From Rhizohabitans arisaemae (GTDB lineage: Bacteria > Actinomycetota > Actinomycetes > Streptosporangiales > Streptosporangiaceae): DNA of 64,000 bases. Of the stretch, positions 17,622-26,116 are shown piece after piece. The first letter of the stretch is position 1, and the number at the start of each line of letters is the position of its first letter. The notes beneath the pieces were generated by a model. The model was not told the origin of the DNA. It saw nothing but the letters and a program-made list of their open reading frames with translations, and ran no database searches. The stretch is taken from positions 109,764-173,763 of the forward strand of contig NZ_BLRH01000021.1 of NCBI RefSeq assembly GCF_025996515.1, read 5' to 3'. A program made the translations under genes and the position numbers.

Positions 17622-17954
17622 CTACCTGGGGCCAGGTCGGGGAGGGAGAGCGTCGAGGGTGTCGCTCACCAGAGGGGAGCGGTCGGTCGTGCTGTCCACC
17701 GGGTTGAGGGTGACCTTCAACGTGTGCCCGGAGGTGTGTGAGACAGCACCGGAGCCCCCGGCTTCGACGACCCAGATCTTCACCCCGGTCCTGGCCTCGG
17801 CATCGCGGCGTAGTTCGACTTTGAACTCCAGCTCGACCGGTCCAACCTCAAACTTCAGCCGTTCGCCCTTCCCGGCGTCCATCGCCTCCGCCAGCTCGGC
17901 CCGGATCCCCTTGACCGCGTCGGCCAGGCCGACCCACGAGTCCTCACTCATCAA
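17622..17954 (-). CDS. Trypco2-family protein (trypsin-co-occurring domain)
   Basis: 110 aa. WVGLADAVKGIRAELAEAMD then LKFEVGPVELEFKVELRRDA and GVKIWVVEAGG fit the trypco2 domain, found next to trypsin-like proteases of NTPase/TPR conflict systems in actinobacteria (family knowledge from comparative genomics; biochemical function not established). The gene is intact and ends 7 bases before the start of the broken trypsin gene, so the two were once coupled. With its partner destroyed it may be a relic under decay, or may serve another protease in trans. Confidence 0.82.
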   Translation of the reverse strand: MMSEDSWVGLADAVKGIRAELAEAMDAGKGERLKFEVGPVELEFKVELRRDAEARTGVKIWVVEAGGSGAVSHTSGHTLKVTLNPVDSTTDRSPLVSDTLDALPPRPGPR

Positions 17955-18030
17955 CCGGACGCACCTTTCCTTGGAGAGTGCTCACTCCAAAATGCCGCGA
18001 GACATCATCGCCTTCTGCTGAGAACCCCTA

Positions 18031-18044
18031 TCACAGCTGTGATT
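18031..18044. promoter_or_regulatory. 14-bp perfect palindrome upstream of trypco2
   Basis: ATCACAGCTGTGAT, a perfect dyad 77 bases upstream of the trypco2 start and followed by an AT-richer stretch. A regulator site is plausible by position; no regulator can be named. Confidence 0.35.
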
Positions 18045-18417
18045 CGCAAAGAAGGCACTTCAATCACCTGATCCAGGCACAAAGATCAGAGACCGACCCC
18101 GGAGATTTGGGCCGTTTAGCGGCATTTGTCGCGAAGATATGCCTATCTCGATGGCCATTGCTCGTCCATTCCCGTTCCCACCTAACCAGCGGCGTCCTTC
18201 GTACGCACAGCGCTGCGCCGGTTCGACGCGGTGGAAGGCGCGGCCTCCTCACCGAACCGAGTCTGGCTTTCCCCGGGACCGCCGCGGCCAGTGCCAGGCG
18301 CCCCTGGAGCCACCGGGGTATCGGCTGGTCAAGCGGCCCTAAGCCGCTCATCCACAAGCCGCCGCCGAGGTCATCGATCGCCGCCGCCGCGAGGCGTCTT
18401 GAGGCCGGTCTCCGTGG
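18045..18417. other. Intergenic region, no gene seen
   Basis: About 370 bases between the trypco2 upstream region and the ABC operon promoter. Arg/Pro-rich open frames on both strands look like chance frames. No repeats or hairpins stood out. Confidence 0.4.
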
Positions 18418-18447
18418 TTGAGTTTGCGGAGCCATGTGGTTTACAGT
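18418..18447 (+). promoter_or_regulatory. Likely promoter of ABC exporter operon, near-leaderless
   Basis: -35 TTGAGT (18418-18423), 18-base spacer, -10 TACAGT (18442-18447). A start site about 7 bases on falls at the ATG (18457), so the transcript would be leaderless or nearly so; consistent with this, no Shine-Dalgarno precedes the ATG. Confidence 0.55.
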
Positions 18448-18456
18448 ACAAACTAC

Positions 18457-19107
18457 ATGGAAGTGCAAACCAAGGTGGAACGACTCGTGGTGAAGGATGA
18501 GGACGGCCCGCTGGGGCCGGCGGAGACGCTGCTGCTGATCGAGCAGCAGCGGGCCAAGACGATCTGGTGGCTTGGCGGAGATCCGCTGCTTATGTACACG
18601 ACGTGGGGGGTGACCTGGCTACTCGGGTTTGGCGCGCTCTTCTTGTACCTGGGGTACGGCGCACTCACCCAGGCGACGGCGCTGCTGGTGCTGTTCGGCT
18701 TCATGAGCGCGGCAATGGCCATCCTCGTGATCACCCGATGGCGGATCGGCGGTAGCGTCCGGGGGGACTCCGCGGACCGGAGCAGGATGTACGGCTTCGC
18801 CTGGGGGCTCGGCCTGGCTTGCACGATCGCGCTGAGCATCCGGCTCTCCCGGCTCCTGCCCCCGCCTGAGGTGAGCTTGGTGTGGGCGGCGACGTCGATG
18901 ACCGTTGTGGCGATCCTTTACATCATGGGCGGGTTGCTCTACCAGGACCAGCCGATGATGAGACTTGGGCTGTGGGTCGCCGTATTGAACGTGATCGGCA
19001 CCGTGTCCGGACCGGCACCGCACGCGCTGATCATGTCCTTCGGTGCGGGCGGCGGATTCATCGTGGCCGGGATCGTGCTGCACCGACGGCGGCGGCTGAG
19101 TGGATGA
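18457..19107 (+). CDS. Six-helix membrane protein of ABC transporter operon
   Basis: 216 aa; about six hydrophobic segments (for example WGVTWLLGFGALFLYLGYG, ALLVLFGFMSAAMAILVIT, LWVAVLNVIGTVSGPAPHAL), preceded by a charged cytosolic N-terminus with ETLLLIEQQRAKTIWWLGGD. I do not recognise a named family; similar proteins occur beside PadR/MarR-like regulators and ABC-2 exporters. The stop overlaps the regulator start (ATGA). Possibly an accessory or sensing membrane component; function not known. Confidence 0.75.
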   Translation: MEVQTKVERLVVKDEDGPLGPAETLLLIEQQRAKTIWWLGGDPLLMYTTWGVTWLLGFGALFLYLGYGALTQATALLVLFGFMSAAMAILVITRWRIGGSVRGDSADRSRMYGFAWGLGLACTIALSIRLSRLLPPPEVSLVWAATSMTVVAILYIMGGLLYQDQPMMRLGLWVAVLNVIGTVSGPAPHALIMSFGAGGGFIVAGIVLHRRRRLSG

Positions 19108-19406
19108 CGGCCGGGCCCGAACTCGATCCGGTCATCCACGCCCAGGCCCGGCTTCGGGTCGTGGCCACCCTCAACACGCTCGGTGAAGGGGATCAGGTCG
19201 CCTTCCCGGCGCTGAAGGACCTGCTCGGCATGACGGCGGGGAACCTGTCGGTGCACCTTACCAAGCTGGAAGAAGCCGGCTACGTGGAGATCGTCAAAAC
19301 GCATCGGGGTCGTACTCCGGCGACCTATGTCGCCTTGACCCGGCAAGGTCGCCGCGCCTTCGAGGACTACACCGCCGCGATTCGCAAACTCCTTGAACTT
19401 TCCTAG
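19104..19406 (+). CDS. Winged-helix transcriptional regulator (MarR/ArsR-like wHTH)
   Basis: 100 aa. A helix (ARLRVVATLNTLGEGDQVAF) precedes the recognition helix in LLGMTAGNLSVHLTKLEEAG and a wing (VKTHRGRTPATYVALTRQG). Single-domain regulators of this DUF2089/MarR-like kind often sit upstream of ABC-2 exporters. It overlaps the preceding gene by 4 bases and is 9 bases before the ATPase gene, so it is expressed with the transporter and probably regulates it. Confidence 0.87.
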   Translation: MTAGPELDPVIHAQARLRVVATLNTLGEGDQVAFPALKDLLGMTAGNLSVHLTKLEEAGYVEIVKTHRGRTPATYVALTRQGRRAFEDYTAAIRKLLELS

Positions 19407-19415
19407 GGGGAACAT

Positions 19416-20300
19416 ATGGCTGAGATCTTGGCGAGGACCGTCGAGGTCACTCGTAAATATGGTGATGTAACCGCCTTAGACCAGGTAAGCCTGGACATCC
19501 GCGCCGGGGAGGTGGTCGGCCTGCTCGGCCCGAACGGCGCGGGCAAATCCACCCTGGTCAACCTGTTCGCCGGCCTGCGCAAGCCCACCTCGGGCCGGGT
19601 CGAACTGCTCGGCGGCTCCCCGACGGATCCCGCCCGGCGGCGCGGCATCGGGGTGACACCCCAGGAGACCGGCCTGCCGCCGACACTACGGGTCGGCGAG
19701 TGCGCCGATTTCGTCGCCGCGCACTTCCCGGACCCGGTGGGCCGAGGGGAGCTGCTCGACCGCTTCGGCCTTGGCGACCTGGCAAAGCGTCAGATCGGCG
19801 GGCTTTCCGGCGGGCAGAAGCGGCGGCTGGCGGTGGCGCTCGCCTTCATCGGGCGGCCTCGGCTGGTGTTCCTGGACGAGCCGACCACCGGCCTGGACGT
19901 CGAAGCCCGGCGGACCCTTTGGGACGGCATCCGGCGGTTCCACGCCGAGGGCGGGACGGTCGTCCTCACCAGCCACTATCTGGAGGAGATCGAGGCGCTG
20001 GCCGAGCGGGTGGTGGTGATCGGCGGCGGGCGGGTGCTCACCGACGACACCATGGACGCGGTCCGCGGCCTGGTCGGCATCCGCCGGGTCACCCTCACCG
20101 CTTCCGGCCTGCCCGAGCTGACGGGTGTCCTCGGCGTCGAGCAGGAGGGCACCCGCACGCATCTGCTCACCGCCGACTCCGACGCACTGGTCCGGGAGCT
20201 GGTTCTCTCGGGCGCGCCCTTCGCCGATCTGGAGATCAGGCCGACCTCCCTCGAAGAGGCGTTCCTCACCATCACCGGCCGCGAATCCCAGGCCGCCTGA
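19416..20300 (+). CDS. ABC transporter ATP-binding protein (drug/lipid exporter type)
   Basis: 294 aa cytoplasmic ATPase. Walker A is GLLGPNGAGKSTLVN, the signature LSGGQKRRLAVALAF, Walker B LVFLDEPTTGLD, and the switch His follows in VVLTSHYLEEIE. It has the C-terminal extension typical of DrrA/CcmA-type ABC-2 exporters. It energises the permease encoded next. The substrate cannot be told from sequence. Confidence 0.94.
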   Translation: MAEILARTVEVTRKYGDVTALDQVSLDIRAGEVVGLLGPNGAGKSTLVNLFAGLRKPTSGRVELLGGSPTDPARRRGIGVTPQETGLPPTLRVGECADFVAAHFPDPVGRGELLDRFGLGDLAKRQIGGLSGGQKRRLAVALAFIGRPRLVFLDEPTTGLDVEARRTLWDGIRRFHAEGGTVVLTSHYLEEIEALAERVVVIGGGRVLTDDTMDAVRGLVGIRRVTLTASGLPELTGVLGVEQEGTRTHLLTADSDALVRELVLSGAPFADLEIRPTSLEEAFLTITGRESQAA

Positions 20301-20316
20301 CCCCCGGAGCCATGAG

Positions 20317-21057
20317 ATGTCACTCGTATTGACCCACGCCCGATATCAGTTCCTGGAGACGGTCCGTGTCCCCATCGCGGTGATCGGCAGCGCGTTCTTC
20401 CCGGCGATGGCGATGCTCTTCTTCGTGGTCCCGTTCGCCGGGGACAACGCGGTCGCCTCGACGTACGCGACCGGTTCCATGGTGATCTTCGCGGTCATGT
20501 CGGCCTGCCTCTTCACCTACGGGATCGGGGTGGCCGAGGATCGGGCCCAGCCGTGGGACCCCTACCTGCGCACCCTCCCGGCGGGGCCGGTGCCCAGGTT
20601 CACCGGCCGGATCATCACCGTCATGGGCCTCACCCTGATCGCGATCATCCCGGTTCTGGTCATCGCGGCGGTCCTCACCGAGGCCACGGTGACCGTGCCC
20701 CAACTGCTGCTCGGGCTCGGCGCGATCCTGGTGGGCTCGCTGCCGTTCACCCTGATGGGCCTGTCCATCGGCTACACGTTCAGCTCCAAGGCGGCCATCG
20801 TCATCGCCCAGGTGGTCTTCTTCCCGACCGCGGTCGGCGGCGGCCTGCTCACCGGCGACCCGGCCTACGCCCCCGAGTTCATCAAGATTGTCTCCCCTTA
20901 CCTGCCGACCCGCGGCGCGGTGGAACTGGTCTGGGCCGCCACCACCGACTTCACCCCGAACCCACTCGCCCTGATCATGCTCGCCGTCTGGGTCGTGGTC
21001 TTCGCCGCCCTCGCCGTCTGGGCCTACCGCCGCGACGAAGGCCGCCGCTTCACCTGA
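20317..21057 (+). CDS. ABC-2 type transporter permease
   Basis: 246 aa integral membrane protein with six hydrophobic helices (e.g. VIGSAFFPAMAMLFFVVPFA, IITVMGLTLIAIIPVLVIAA, LIMLAVWVVVFAALAVWAY) and the ABC-2 loop VAEDRAQPWDPYLRTLPAGP. Starts 16 bases after the ATPase stop (GGAG upstream). It completes a four-gene export operon: membrane protein, regulator, ATPase, permease. Confidence 0.92.
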   Translation: MSLVLTHARYQFLETVRVPIAVIGSAFFPAMAMLFFVVPFAGDNAVASTYATGSMVIFAVMSACLFTYGIGVAEDRAQPWDPYLRTLPAGPVPRFTGRIITVMGLTLIAIIPVLVIAAVLTEATVTVPQLLLGLGAILVGSLPFTLMGLSIGYTFSSKAAIVIAQVVFFPTAVGGGLLTGDPAYAPEFIKIVSPYLPTRGAVELVWAATTDFTPNPLALIMLAVWVVVFAALAVWAYRRDEGRRFT

Positions 21058-21433
21058 AACCCCCGGACAACCCCGGTCCGGTACGGCCTGCGGCCGCTCA
21101 GGCACCGTGGTCCTCAGTAGCGCAGTGGGTACGGCCTTCGGCGGCTCGCGGTGAAGGTTCCCCACTCGAGCTGCCTGTGGCTGTAGGTGGATTCGAGAAG
21201 AACGCGCACCTCGGCCGTCCTGATGCGTCGGCTCGGGCCGACCCGGTGCCGTCCGCGGTGATCACAAGGGGCGGACCGTCACCGCCGAGTCACAGCTGGG
21301 AGGCCTCAAGCGGGATCCCTAGCGGATCCCCGACTGTCGTCGGCGGAGCCGCCGGAACGCCATGGAGGCCACACATGGCTTGCCTGATTACCTTTGATCA
21401 TGCACTCTGAACGTGCCGTACCCCTGGTGGGTG
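21058..21433. other. Intergenic region between convergent genes, no gene seen
   Basis: About 375 bases. It contains a degenerate relative of the R1 arm (GGTACGGCCTGCGG near 21077). No credible reading frame. Confidence 0.35.
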
Positions 21434-21490
21434 CCGGAAGTGAGGCCGGGCCTCCCGATGGAATCGGGCGTCCGGCCTTCGCGCTTCCGG
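21434..21490. terminator. Stacked-stem bidirectional terminator candidate
   Basis: Three nested stems: CCGGAAG (21434-21440) with CTTCCGG (21484-21490), GGCCGG (21444-21449) with CCGGCC (21472-21477), and CCCGAT (21454-21459) with ATCGGG (21463-21468). Located just past the stop of the minus-strand NmrA gene (21507), facing the ABC operon end. Confidence 0.6.
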
Positions 21491-21506
21491 ACGGCTTTCG
21501 TGCGGG

Positions 21507-22367
21507 TCAGTCCATGGCGAGGATGGCGCGGACCCGGTCGGCGCCGCCCTGCTTGAGCCAGGTGGGGAAGTCGAGCAAGCCGGGGTGGCGTCGGCGGAGG
21601 GCGGGGATGTCGGCCTGCCAGACGCCGTACTTCTCAAATGAGGCGACGGCTTCCGGGCCGACTCCCAGGAGGTCGGCGGAGACCCGCCGATAGGTGATCG
21701 CATGGCCGACGGCCTGGCTGACGAGGTCCACCGCCTGGAGCGGGGTCAGTTCGTCCCCGGCGAGCTCGATCGACTGGCCGAGGTACTCCTGCGGGTGGGT
21801 GAAGGCGAGAGCGGCGAAAGCGCCGATGTCGGTGACGGCGATGAGTTGGACCGGGGATTCGGGGGGAAAGAAGTGGAGGAGTTCGCCGTCGACTATCCCT
21901 CCGACGGGTCCGGCGTAGGCGTGGTTCTCCATGAACCGGACGGGCCGCAGGACCGTGGCGGGCAGGCCGAGCGAGTGGATGTACTGCTCGATCTCCCATT
22001 TGCTTTCCCAGAAGGGGACTTTGGTGTCGCGTTCGGCGCCGCCGACCGAGGTGAACACCAGGTGGGCGACACCTGCCGCCTTGGCGGTGTCGGCCAGGGC
22101 CCGGCCTCTGCGGACCTCGCGTTCGACGTCGAGATCGTTGGTGGTGACGGCGAAGATCCCGTGGGCGCCGTCGGCGGCCTTGACGAGGGATTCGACGTCG
22201 TCGAAGTCGCCGATGCGCAGGTCGGCGCCTTGGGCTTGCAGGGCCTGGGCGGCGGGGGAGTCCGGGTCGCGGACGAGGGCGCGGACCGGCCATCCGGCGG
22301 CGAGCAGGTGGGCGGCGGCGGCTCCACCCTGCTGTCCGGTCGCGCCGGTGACGAGGATCGGCTTCAT
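21507..22367 (-). CDS. NmrA-family NAD(P)-binding protein
   Basis: 286 aa. N-terminal Rossmann motif PILVTGATGQQGGAAAAHLL, then VRALVRDPDS for dinucleotide binding, KWEIEQYI and LRPVRFMEN: the NmrA/HSCARG type of atypical short-chain dehydrogenase, members of which act as redox sensors or reductases. The ATG at 22367 has AAGGAAAGG upstream. Divergent from a TetR regulator with a large shared operator between them, so the TetR protein very probably represses this gene. Enzyme activity is uncertain. Confidence 0.87.
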   Translation of the reverse strand: MKPILVTGATGQQGGAAAAHLLAAGWPVRALVRDPDSPAAQALQAQGADLRIGDFDDVESLVKAADGAHGIFAVTTNDLDVEREVRRGRALADTAKAAGVAHLVFTSVGGAERDTKVPFWESKWEIEQYIHSLGLPATVLRPVRFMENHAYAGPVGGIVDGELLHFFPPESPVQLIAVTDIGAFAALAFTHPQEYLGQSIELAGDELTPLQAVDLVSQAVGHAITYRRVSADLLGVGPEAVASFEKYGVWQADIPALRRRHPGLLDFPTWLKQGGADRVRAILAMD

Positions 22368-22393
22368 GTGGGCCCTTTCCTTGGGGACACGAT

Positions 22394-22439
22394 AAACTTG
22401 AGGCTGTCTCAAGAATTATATTGAGACAGCCTCAAGTTT
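22394..22439. promoter_or_regulatory. Shared operator/promoter between nmrA-like and tetR genes
   Basis: Perfect inverted repeat with 19-bp arms: AAACTTGAGGCTGTCTCAA (22394-22412) and complement (22421-22439), spacer 8 bases. Each arm is itself a dyad (CTTGAG-N5-CTCAAG), so two regulator dimers could bind. The spacer contains, on the minus strand, a consensus TATAAT (22420-22415), 17 bases from a weak -35 TGCCAA (22443-22438): the NmrA promoter sits inside the operator. Confidence 0.85.
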
Positions 22440-22456
22440 GGCAACCGGGAGTGCCC

Positions 22457-23023
22457 ATGACGACCTCTCCGCCGCGCCGGATGCGGGCCGACGCGCGCCG
22501 CAACTACGAGCGGCTGCTCACCGAAGCGGCGGCGGTGTTCGCCGAGCGCGGCGTCGACGCCTCGCTGGAGGACGTCGCCCGCCGGGCCGGGGTGGCGAAC
22601 GGCACGCTTTACAGCCATTTCCCCACCCGGCAGGCTCTGCTGGAGGCGCTGCTCCGGAGCAGCATGGAGAACCTGGCCGCCACCGCCCGCGAACTCCGCG
22701 ACCATCCCTCCGCCTACGAGGCGCTGGTCACCTGGCTACGGGCGGCGATCGTGCACACGACGGCCTATCGAGGGCTCGCCGCCCCGATGATGCGCAGCCT
22801 CAAGGACGAGACCTCGGAGTTGTACGCCGCCTGCCAGGCGGTGCTCGCCGGCGGCGAGGCGCTCCTCTCCCGCGCCCACGCCGCGGGTGCGATCCGCGCC
22901 GACGCCACCCCCGAGGACCTGTACGCCCTGGTCAACGCGGTTGCCTGGGCGGGGGAGCAGACCTCTCCGGAACAGGGCGAACGCCTGCTGACCTTCAGCC
23001 TCGACGGGTTGCGCCCGACTTGA
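22457..23023 (+). CDS. TetR-family transcriptional repressor
   Basis: 188 aa. The N-terminal TetR HTH reads RNYERLLTEAAAVFAERGVD ... LEDVARRAGVANGTLYSHFP; the rest is a helical ligand-binding domain. Start at 22457 with GGGAG 8 bases upstream; a TTG at 22421 would lie inside the operator. It probably controls itself and the divergent NmrA-type gene through the 19-bp-arm palindrome. The ligand cannot be inferred. Confidence 0.93.
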   Translation: MTTSPPRRMRADARRNYERLLTEAAAVFAERGVDASLEDVARRAGVANGTLYSHFPTRQALLEALLRSSMENLAATARELRDHPSAYEALVTWLRAAIVHTTAYRGLAAPMMRSLKDETSELYAACQAVLAGGEALLSRAHAAGAIRADATPEDLYALVNAVAWAGEQTSPEQGERLLTFSLDGLRPT

Positions 23024-23025
23024 GC

Positions 23026-23041
23026 CCGGTACGGGCTGCGC
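23026..23041 (+). repeat. Half copy of R1 element
   Basis: CGGTACGGGCTGCGCC immediately after the TetR stop (3 bases). The complementary arm is absent, so it cannot form the R1 hairpin; a different hairpin follows at 23059. Confidence 0.7.
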
Positions 23042-23058
23042 CCGGCCGCGCGGCGGGG

Positions 23059-23087
23059 AGACCCTGCCGTCCAGGGTGACAGGGTCT
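23059..23087 (+). terminator. Terminator of the tetR gene
   Basis: Stem AGACCCTG (23059-23066) with CAGGGTCT (23080-23087), a 13-base loop and TTG following; 36 bases after the TetR stop. Confidence 0.6.
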
Positions 23088-23151
23088 TTGCCGCATGTCT
23101 GCGGCTCCGGCTTCGTTGTCTCCGGGTCCGGCGTGGTTTTGGATGGGGATC

Positions 23152-24039
23152 ATGGCCCTCGACGAGCTTCGTGAACTCCTCAACCGCCATGCCCGTCCCG
23201 ATCTCGCCACCCCCATGGAAGGTGTCCTGATCTTCAAGGCGGAGCGGCCCCAGCCACCGACGCCGACGACCTACGGCAAGGTGCTGGCCGTCGTCGCCCA
23301 GGGGACGAAGCGCTTCGCGCTGGGTGAGCAGGTGCACGAGTACCGCGAGGGGCAGTACCTCGTCGCCTCGGTCGACCTCCCGGTGACCGCCCACTTCGCC
23401 AGGGCCAGTGCGGAGCTGCCGGGGCTGGGGGTCGGGCTGACCCTGCACCCGGCGGCCGTGGCGGAGGTGCTGTTGCAGGCGGCGCCGGGTGACCTGCCGG
23501 AGCTCGGCGAGGGCGTGCCGCCCGGCCTGGCCGTCAGCACCGCCTCCGCCGAGCTCCTCGACGCCGTCGTCCGCCTGGTACGCCTGTTCGACCACCCCCG
23601 GGACATCACCGTCCTCGCGCCGCTCGTCAAACGCGAGATCCTCTGGCGGCTGATCACCGGCGACCAGGGCGCGATCGTCCGGCAGTTCGGGCTGCCCGAC
23701 AGCAGTCTCAGCCACATCGCCCGCGCCATTCAGTGGATCCGAGACCACTACACCCAGCCGTTCCGCGTCAAGGACGCGGCCGCGGTGGCCGGCATGAGCG
23801 TCTCCACGTTCCACCGGAACTTCCACGCCGTCACCGCGATGAGCCCCATCCAGTTCCAGAAACGGATCCGGCTCCAGCAGGCCCGGCTCCAGCTCGCCGC
23901 GGCCCCGGCCGCCGTCGCCGCCGTCAGCCGCCGCGTGGGCTACGACAGCCCGTCGCAGTTCAGCCGCGAGTACCGCCGCCAGTTCGGCGTGTCACCCAGC
24001 CAGGACGCCATGCGCCTGGGCACGGGGGCGGCGCGCTGA
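23152..24039 (+). CDS. AraC-family transcriptional regulator
   Basis: 295 aa. Residues ~1-185 form the AraC_N cupin-like sensing domain (MEGVLIFKAERPQPPTPTTY; YLVASVDLPVTAHFARASAE). The C-terminal third has two HTHs: RVKDAAAVAGMSVSTFHRNF and SRRVGYDSPSQFSREYRRQF. It ends 7 bases from the convergent molybdenum hydroxylase operon, a possible target by position. ATG 23143 (3 codons earlier) and 23095 are alternative starts. Confidence 0.9.
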   Translation: MALDELRELLNRHARPDLATPMEGVLIFKAERPQPPTPTTYGKVLAVVAQGTKRFALGEQVHEYREGQYLVASVDLPVTAHFARASAELPGLGVGLTLHPAAVAEVLLQAAPGDLPELGEGVPPGLAVSTASAELLDAVVRLVRLFDHPRDITVLAPLVKREILWRLITGDQGAIVRQFGLPDSSLSHIARAIQWIRDHYTQPFRVKDAAAVAGMSVSTFHRNFHAVTAMSPIQFQKRIRLQQARLQLAAAPAAVAAVSRRVGYDSPSQFSREYRRQFGVSPSQDAMRLGTGAAR

Positions 24040-24046
24040 GACCCGC

Positions 24047-26116
24047 TCACGCCTCCAGCACCCGGTCGAGCCGGATCGGCAAGGACCGCTGCCTGACCCC
24101 CGTCGCATGCCAGACGGCGTTCGCGATCGCGGCGGCCGTACCCACATTGCCGATCTCACCGGCGCCCTTGATACCCAGCGGAATGCCGGGTTCGTAGTCG
24201 GGCACGAAGTCGGCCTCGATGTCGGGCACGTCGGCATGCGAGGCGATGTGGTAGCCGGCGAAGTCCGCGTTGACGTGCCGGCCCGAGACCGGATCGCGAA
24301 CGCCTTCCTCGTGCAGGGCCATGGACAGCCCGCCGATCATCCCTCCGACGACCTGGCTGCGGGCCGTGAGCGGGTTGACCACCCGGCCCACGGCGAACAT
24401 CCCGAGCAGCCGGCGTACCCGTACCTCGCCGGTCGCCGGGTCGACACCCACCTCGGCGAACACGGCGCTGTAGGCGTGCCGTTCCAGGGAGGGCAGGTCG
24501 CCGAGCGATTGGCCGGTGTCGACCGTGACCGTCCCGCGACGGTCCTGCTCACGCAGCTTCGCCGCGGCTTCGGCGATCGCCCAGGCCCAGGACGTGGTTC
24601 CCCGGGAGCCGCCCGCGGGCCAGGCGGGTCCGAGGGCGCTGTCGGAGATCTTGAGGCGGATCAGGTCGATGCCGACGGCCAGTGCGTCGGCGGCGATCGC
24701 GGTCAGCGCGGTGCGTGCGCCGGTGCCGAGGTCGGTGGCGCCGATGGCGACGGTGAAGGTCCCGTCCGGCTCCGCGGTCATCGACGCCGACGAGGGGAAC
24801 GCGCCCACGCTGAAGGACGTGGCGGCCAGCCCCGTACCGATCAGCAGGGCTCCGTCACGCCGCAGCCGCGGCCGACGATCTCGGGTGTCCCAGCCGAACC
24901 TGCGCGCCCCTTCCCGCAGGCAGGCGACGAGGTTCCGGCTGCTGAACGGCAGGCCGGACACGGGGCCGACCGGCGGCTCGTTGCGCAGCCGCAGTTCCAG
25001 GGGATCGAGGTCCAGCCGCTCCGCCAGCTCGTCCATGGCGGATTCGAGGGCGAACGACCCGGGGACGGCGCCGGGTCCGCGCATCGAGCCCGGCGGCAGG
25101 ATGTCGAGGGGGACCGCGGTGAGGTTCGTCCGGATGGCCGGTGCCGCGTAGAGGGTCTTGGTGAGCTCGGTGCAGCCCTCGATGTACTCCGCCAGCGGAG
25201 AGATCTCGAAGGCGGGTTCGTGCCAGATCGCCCGCAGGCGGCCGTCGGCGTCGGCGCCGATCCGGATGAGCTGGTCGGTGGCCGGCCGCATCGCCGTGGC
25301 GAGGAACACCTGGGCGCGGGTCAGCGTGACCCGCACGGGCCGCCGAAACCGCAGCGCGGCCATCGCGGCCAGGATCAGCTGAGGGCCGCACAACCCCTTC
25401 GAGCCGAACCCGCCGCCGACCTGCTCGGTGCGGACGCGCACTCGATCAAGGCTGAGGGAGAACAGCGCGGCCAGGGTGGCGGCTATGGTGAACGGCCCCT
25501 GATTGGAGTCGATCGCCTCCAGGCGTTCCCCCTCCCACCACACGGTCGCCGAGTGCGGCTCCATCGCGCTGCAGTGCTCCTCGGGCGTGCGATAGCGCTC
25601 CTGCACCACCACGGCGGACGCGGCCAGCCCGGCCTCGACGTCACCGACGTCCACCGGCTCATCGAAGATCGTCAATGCCGGGCGGCCCGCCGGATGATCG
25701 GCGGTGAAGGCCGTGTCGTGCGGCTCCTCGTCATAGGTCACCGGCAGTGCGTCGGCTGCCGCCCGCGCCTGCTCCGGCGTCTCGGCCACCACGAGCGCGA
25801 CCGGCCATCCGGCGAAGGGGACCACCGCGTCCTGCAGCAGCCGCAACTGGCCGTCCGGGCCGAAGAAGCCACCTGCTTTCGGATTGAGGCGGGGCGCATT
25901 GGTGTGGTCGATCACGCCCACCACGCCGGGCATGTCCCGGACGGCCGAGACGTCGACGCCGCGGATGCGCCCACGGGACACGGTGGACAGCACGACCGAG
26001 CCGGCGAGCAGGTCCGGCATCGGCACGTCGGCGGCGTAGCGCGCGGCTCCGGTGACCTTGGCCTTTCCCTCGATCCTGGGCCGCGCGGTCCCGACGGCTC
26101 CGTTCGCGGTGTTCAT
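24047..26116 (-). CDS. Molybdenum hydroxylase, molybdopterin-binding large subunit (xanthine dehydrogenase/aldehyde oxidase family)
   Basis: 689 aa catalytic subunit that oxidises aldehydes or N-heterocycles with water as oxygen source. It opens with RIEGKAKVTGAARYAADVPM (aldehyde oxidase/XDH hammerhead), then QVGGGFGSKGLCGPQL and PPGSMRGPGAVPGSFALESA for cofactor contact, and ends with KGAGEIGNVGTAAAIANAVW carrying the catalytic Glu. Length and the separate FAD and iron-sulfur genes resemble E. coli PaoABC-type enzymes. ATGA overlap with the FAD gene. No XdhC-type maturation gene is adjacent. Substrate not predictable. Confidence 0.93.
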   Translation of the reverse strand: MNTANGAVGTARPRIEGKAKVTGAARYAADVPMPDLLAGSVVLSTVSRGRIRGVDVSAVRDMPGVVGVIDHTNAPRLNPKAGGFFGPDGQLRLLQDAVVPFAGWPVALVVAETPEQARAAADALPVTYDEEPHDTAFTADHPAGRPALTIFDEPVDVGDVEAGLAASAVVVQERYRTPEEHCSAMEPHSATVWWEGERLEAIDSNQGPFTIAATLAALFSLSLDRVRVRTEQVGGGFGSKGLCGPQLILAAMAALRFRRPVRVTLTRAQVFLATAMRPATDQLIRIGADADGRLRAIWHEPAFEISPLAEYIEGCTELTKTLYAAPAIRTNLTAVPLDILPPGSMRGPGAVPGSFALESAMDELAERLDLDPLELRLRNEPPVGPVSGLPFSSRNLVACLREGARRFGWDTRDRRPRLRRDGALLIGTGLAATSFSVGAFPSSASMTAEPDGTFTVAIGATDLGTGARTALTAIAADALAVGIDLIRLKISDSALGPAWPAGGSRGTTSWAWAIAEAAAKLREQDRRGTVTVDTGQSLGDLPSLERHAYSAVFAEVGVDPATGEVRVRRLLGMFAVGRVVNPLTARSQVVGGMIGGLSMALHEEGVRDPVSGRHVNADFAGYHIASHADVPDIEADFVPDYEPGIPLGIKGAGEIGNVGTAAAIANAVWHATGVRQRSLPIRLDRVLEA

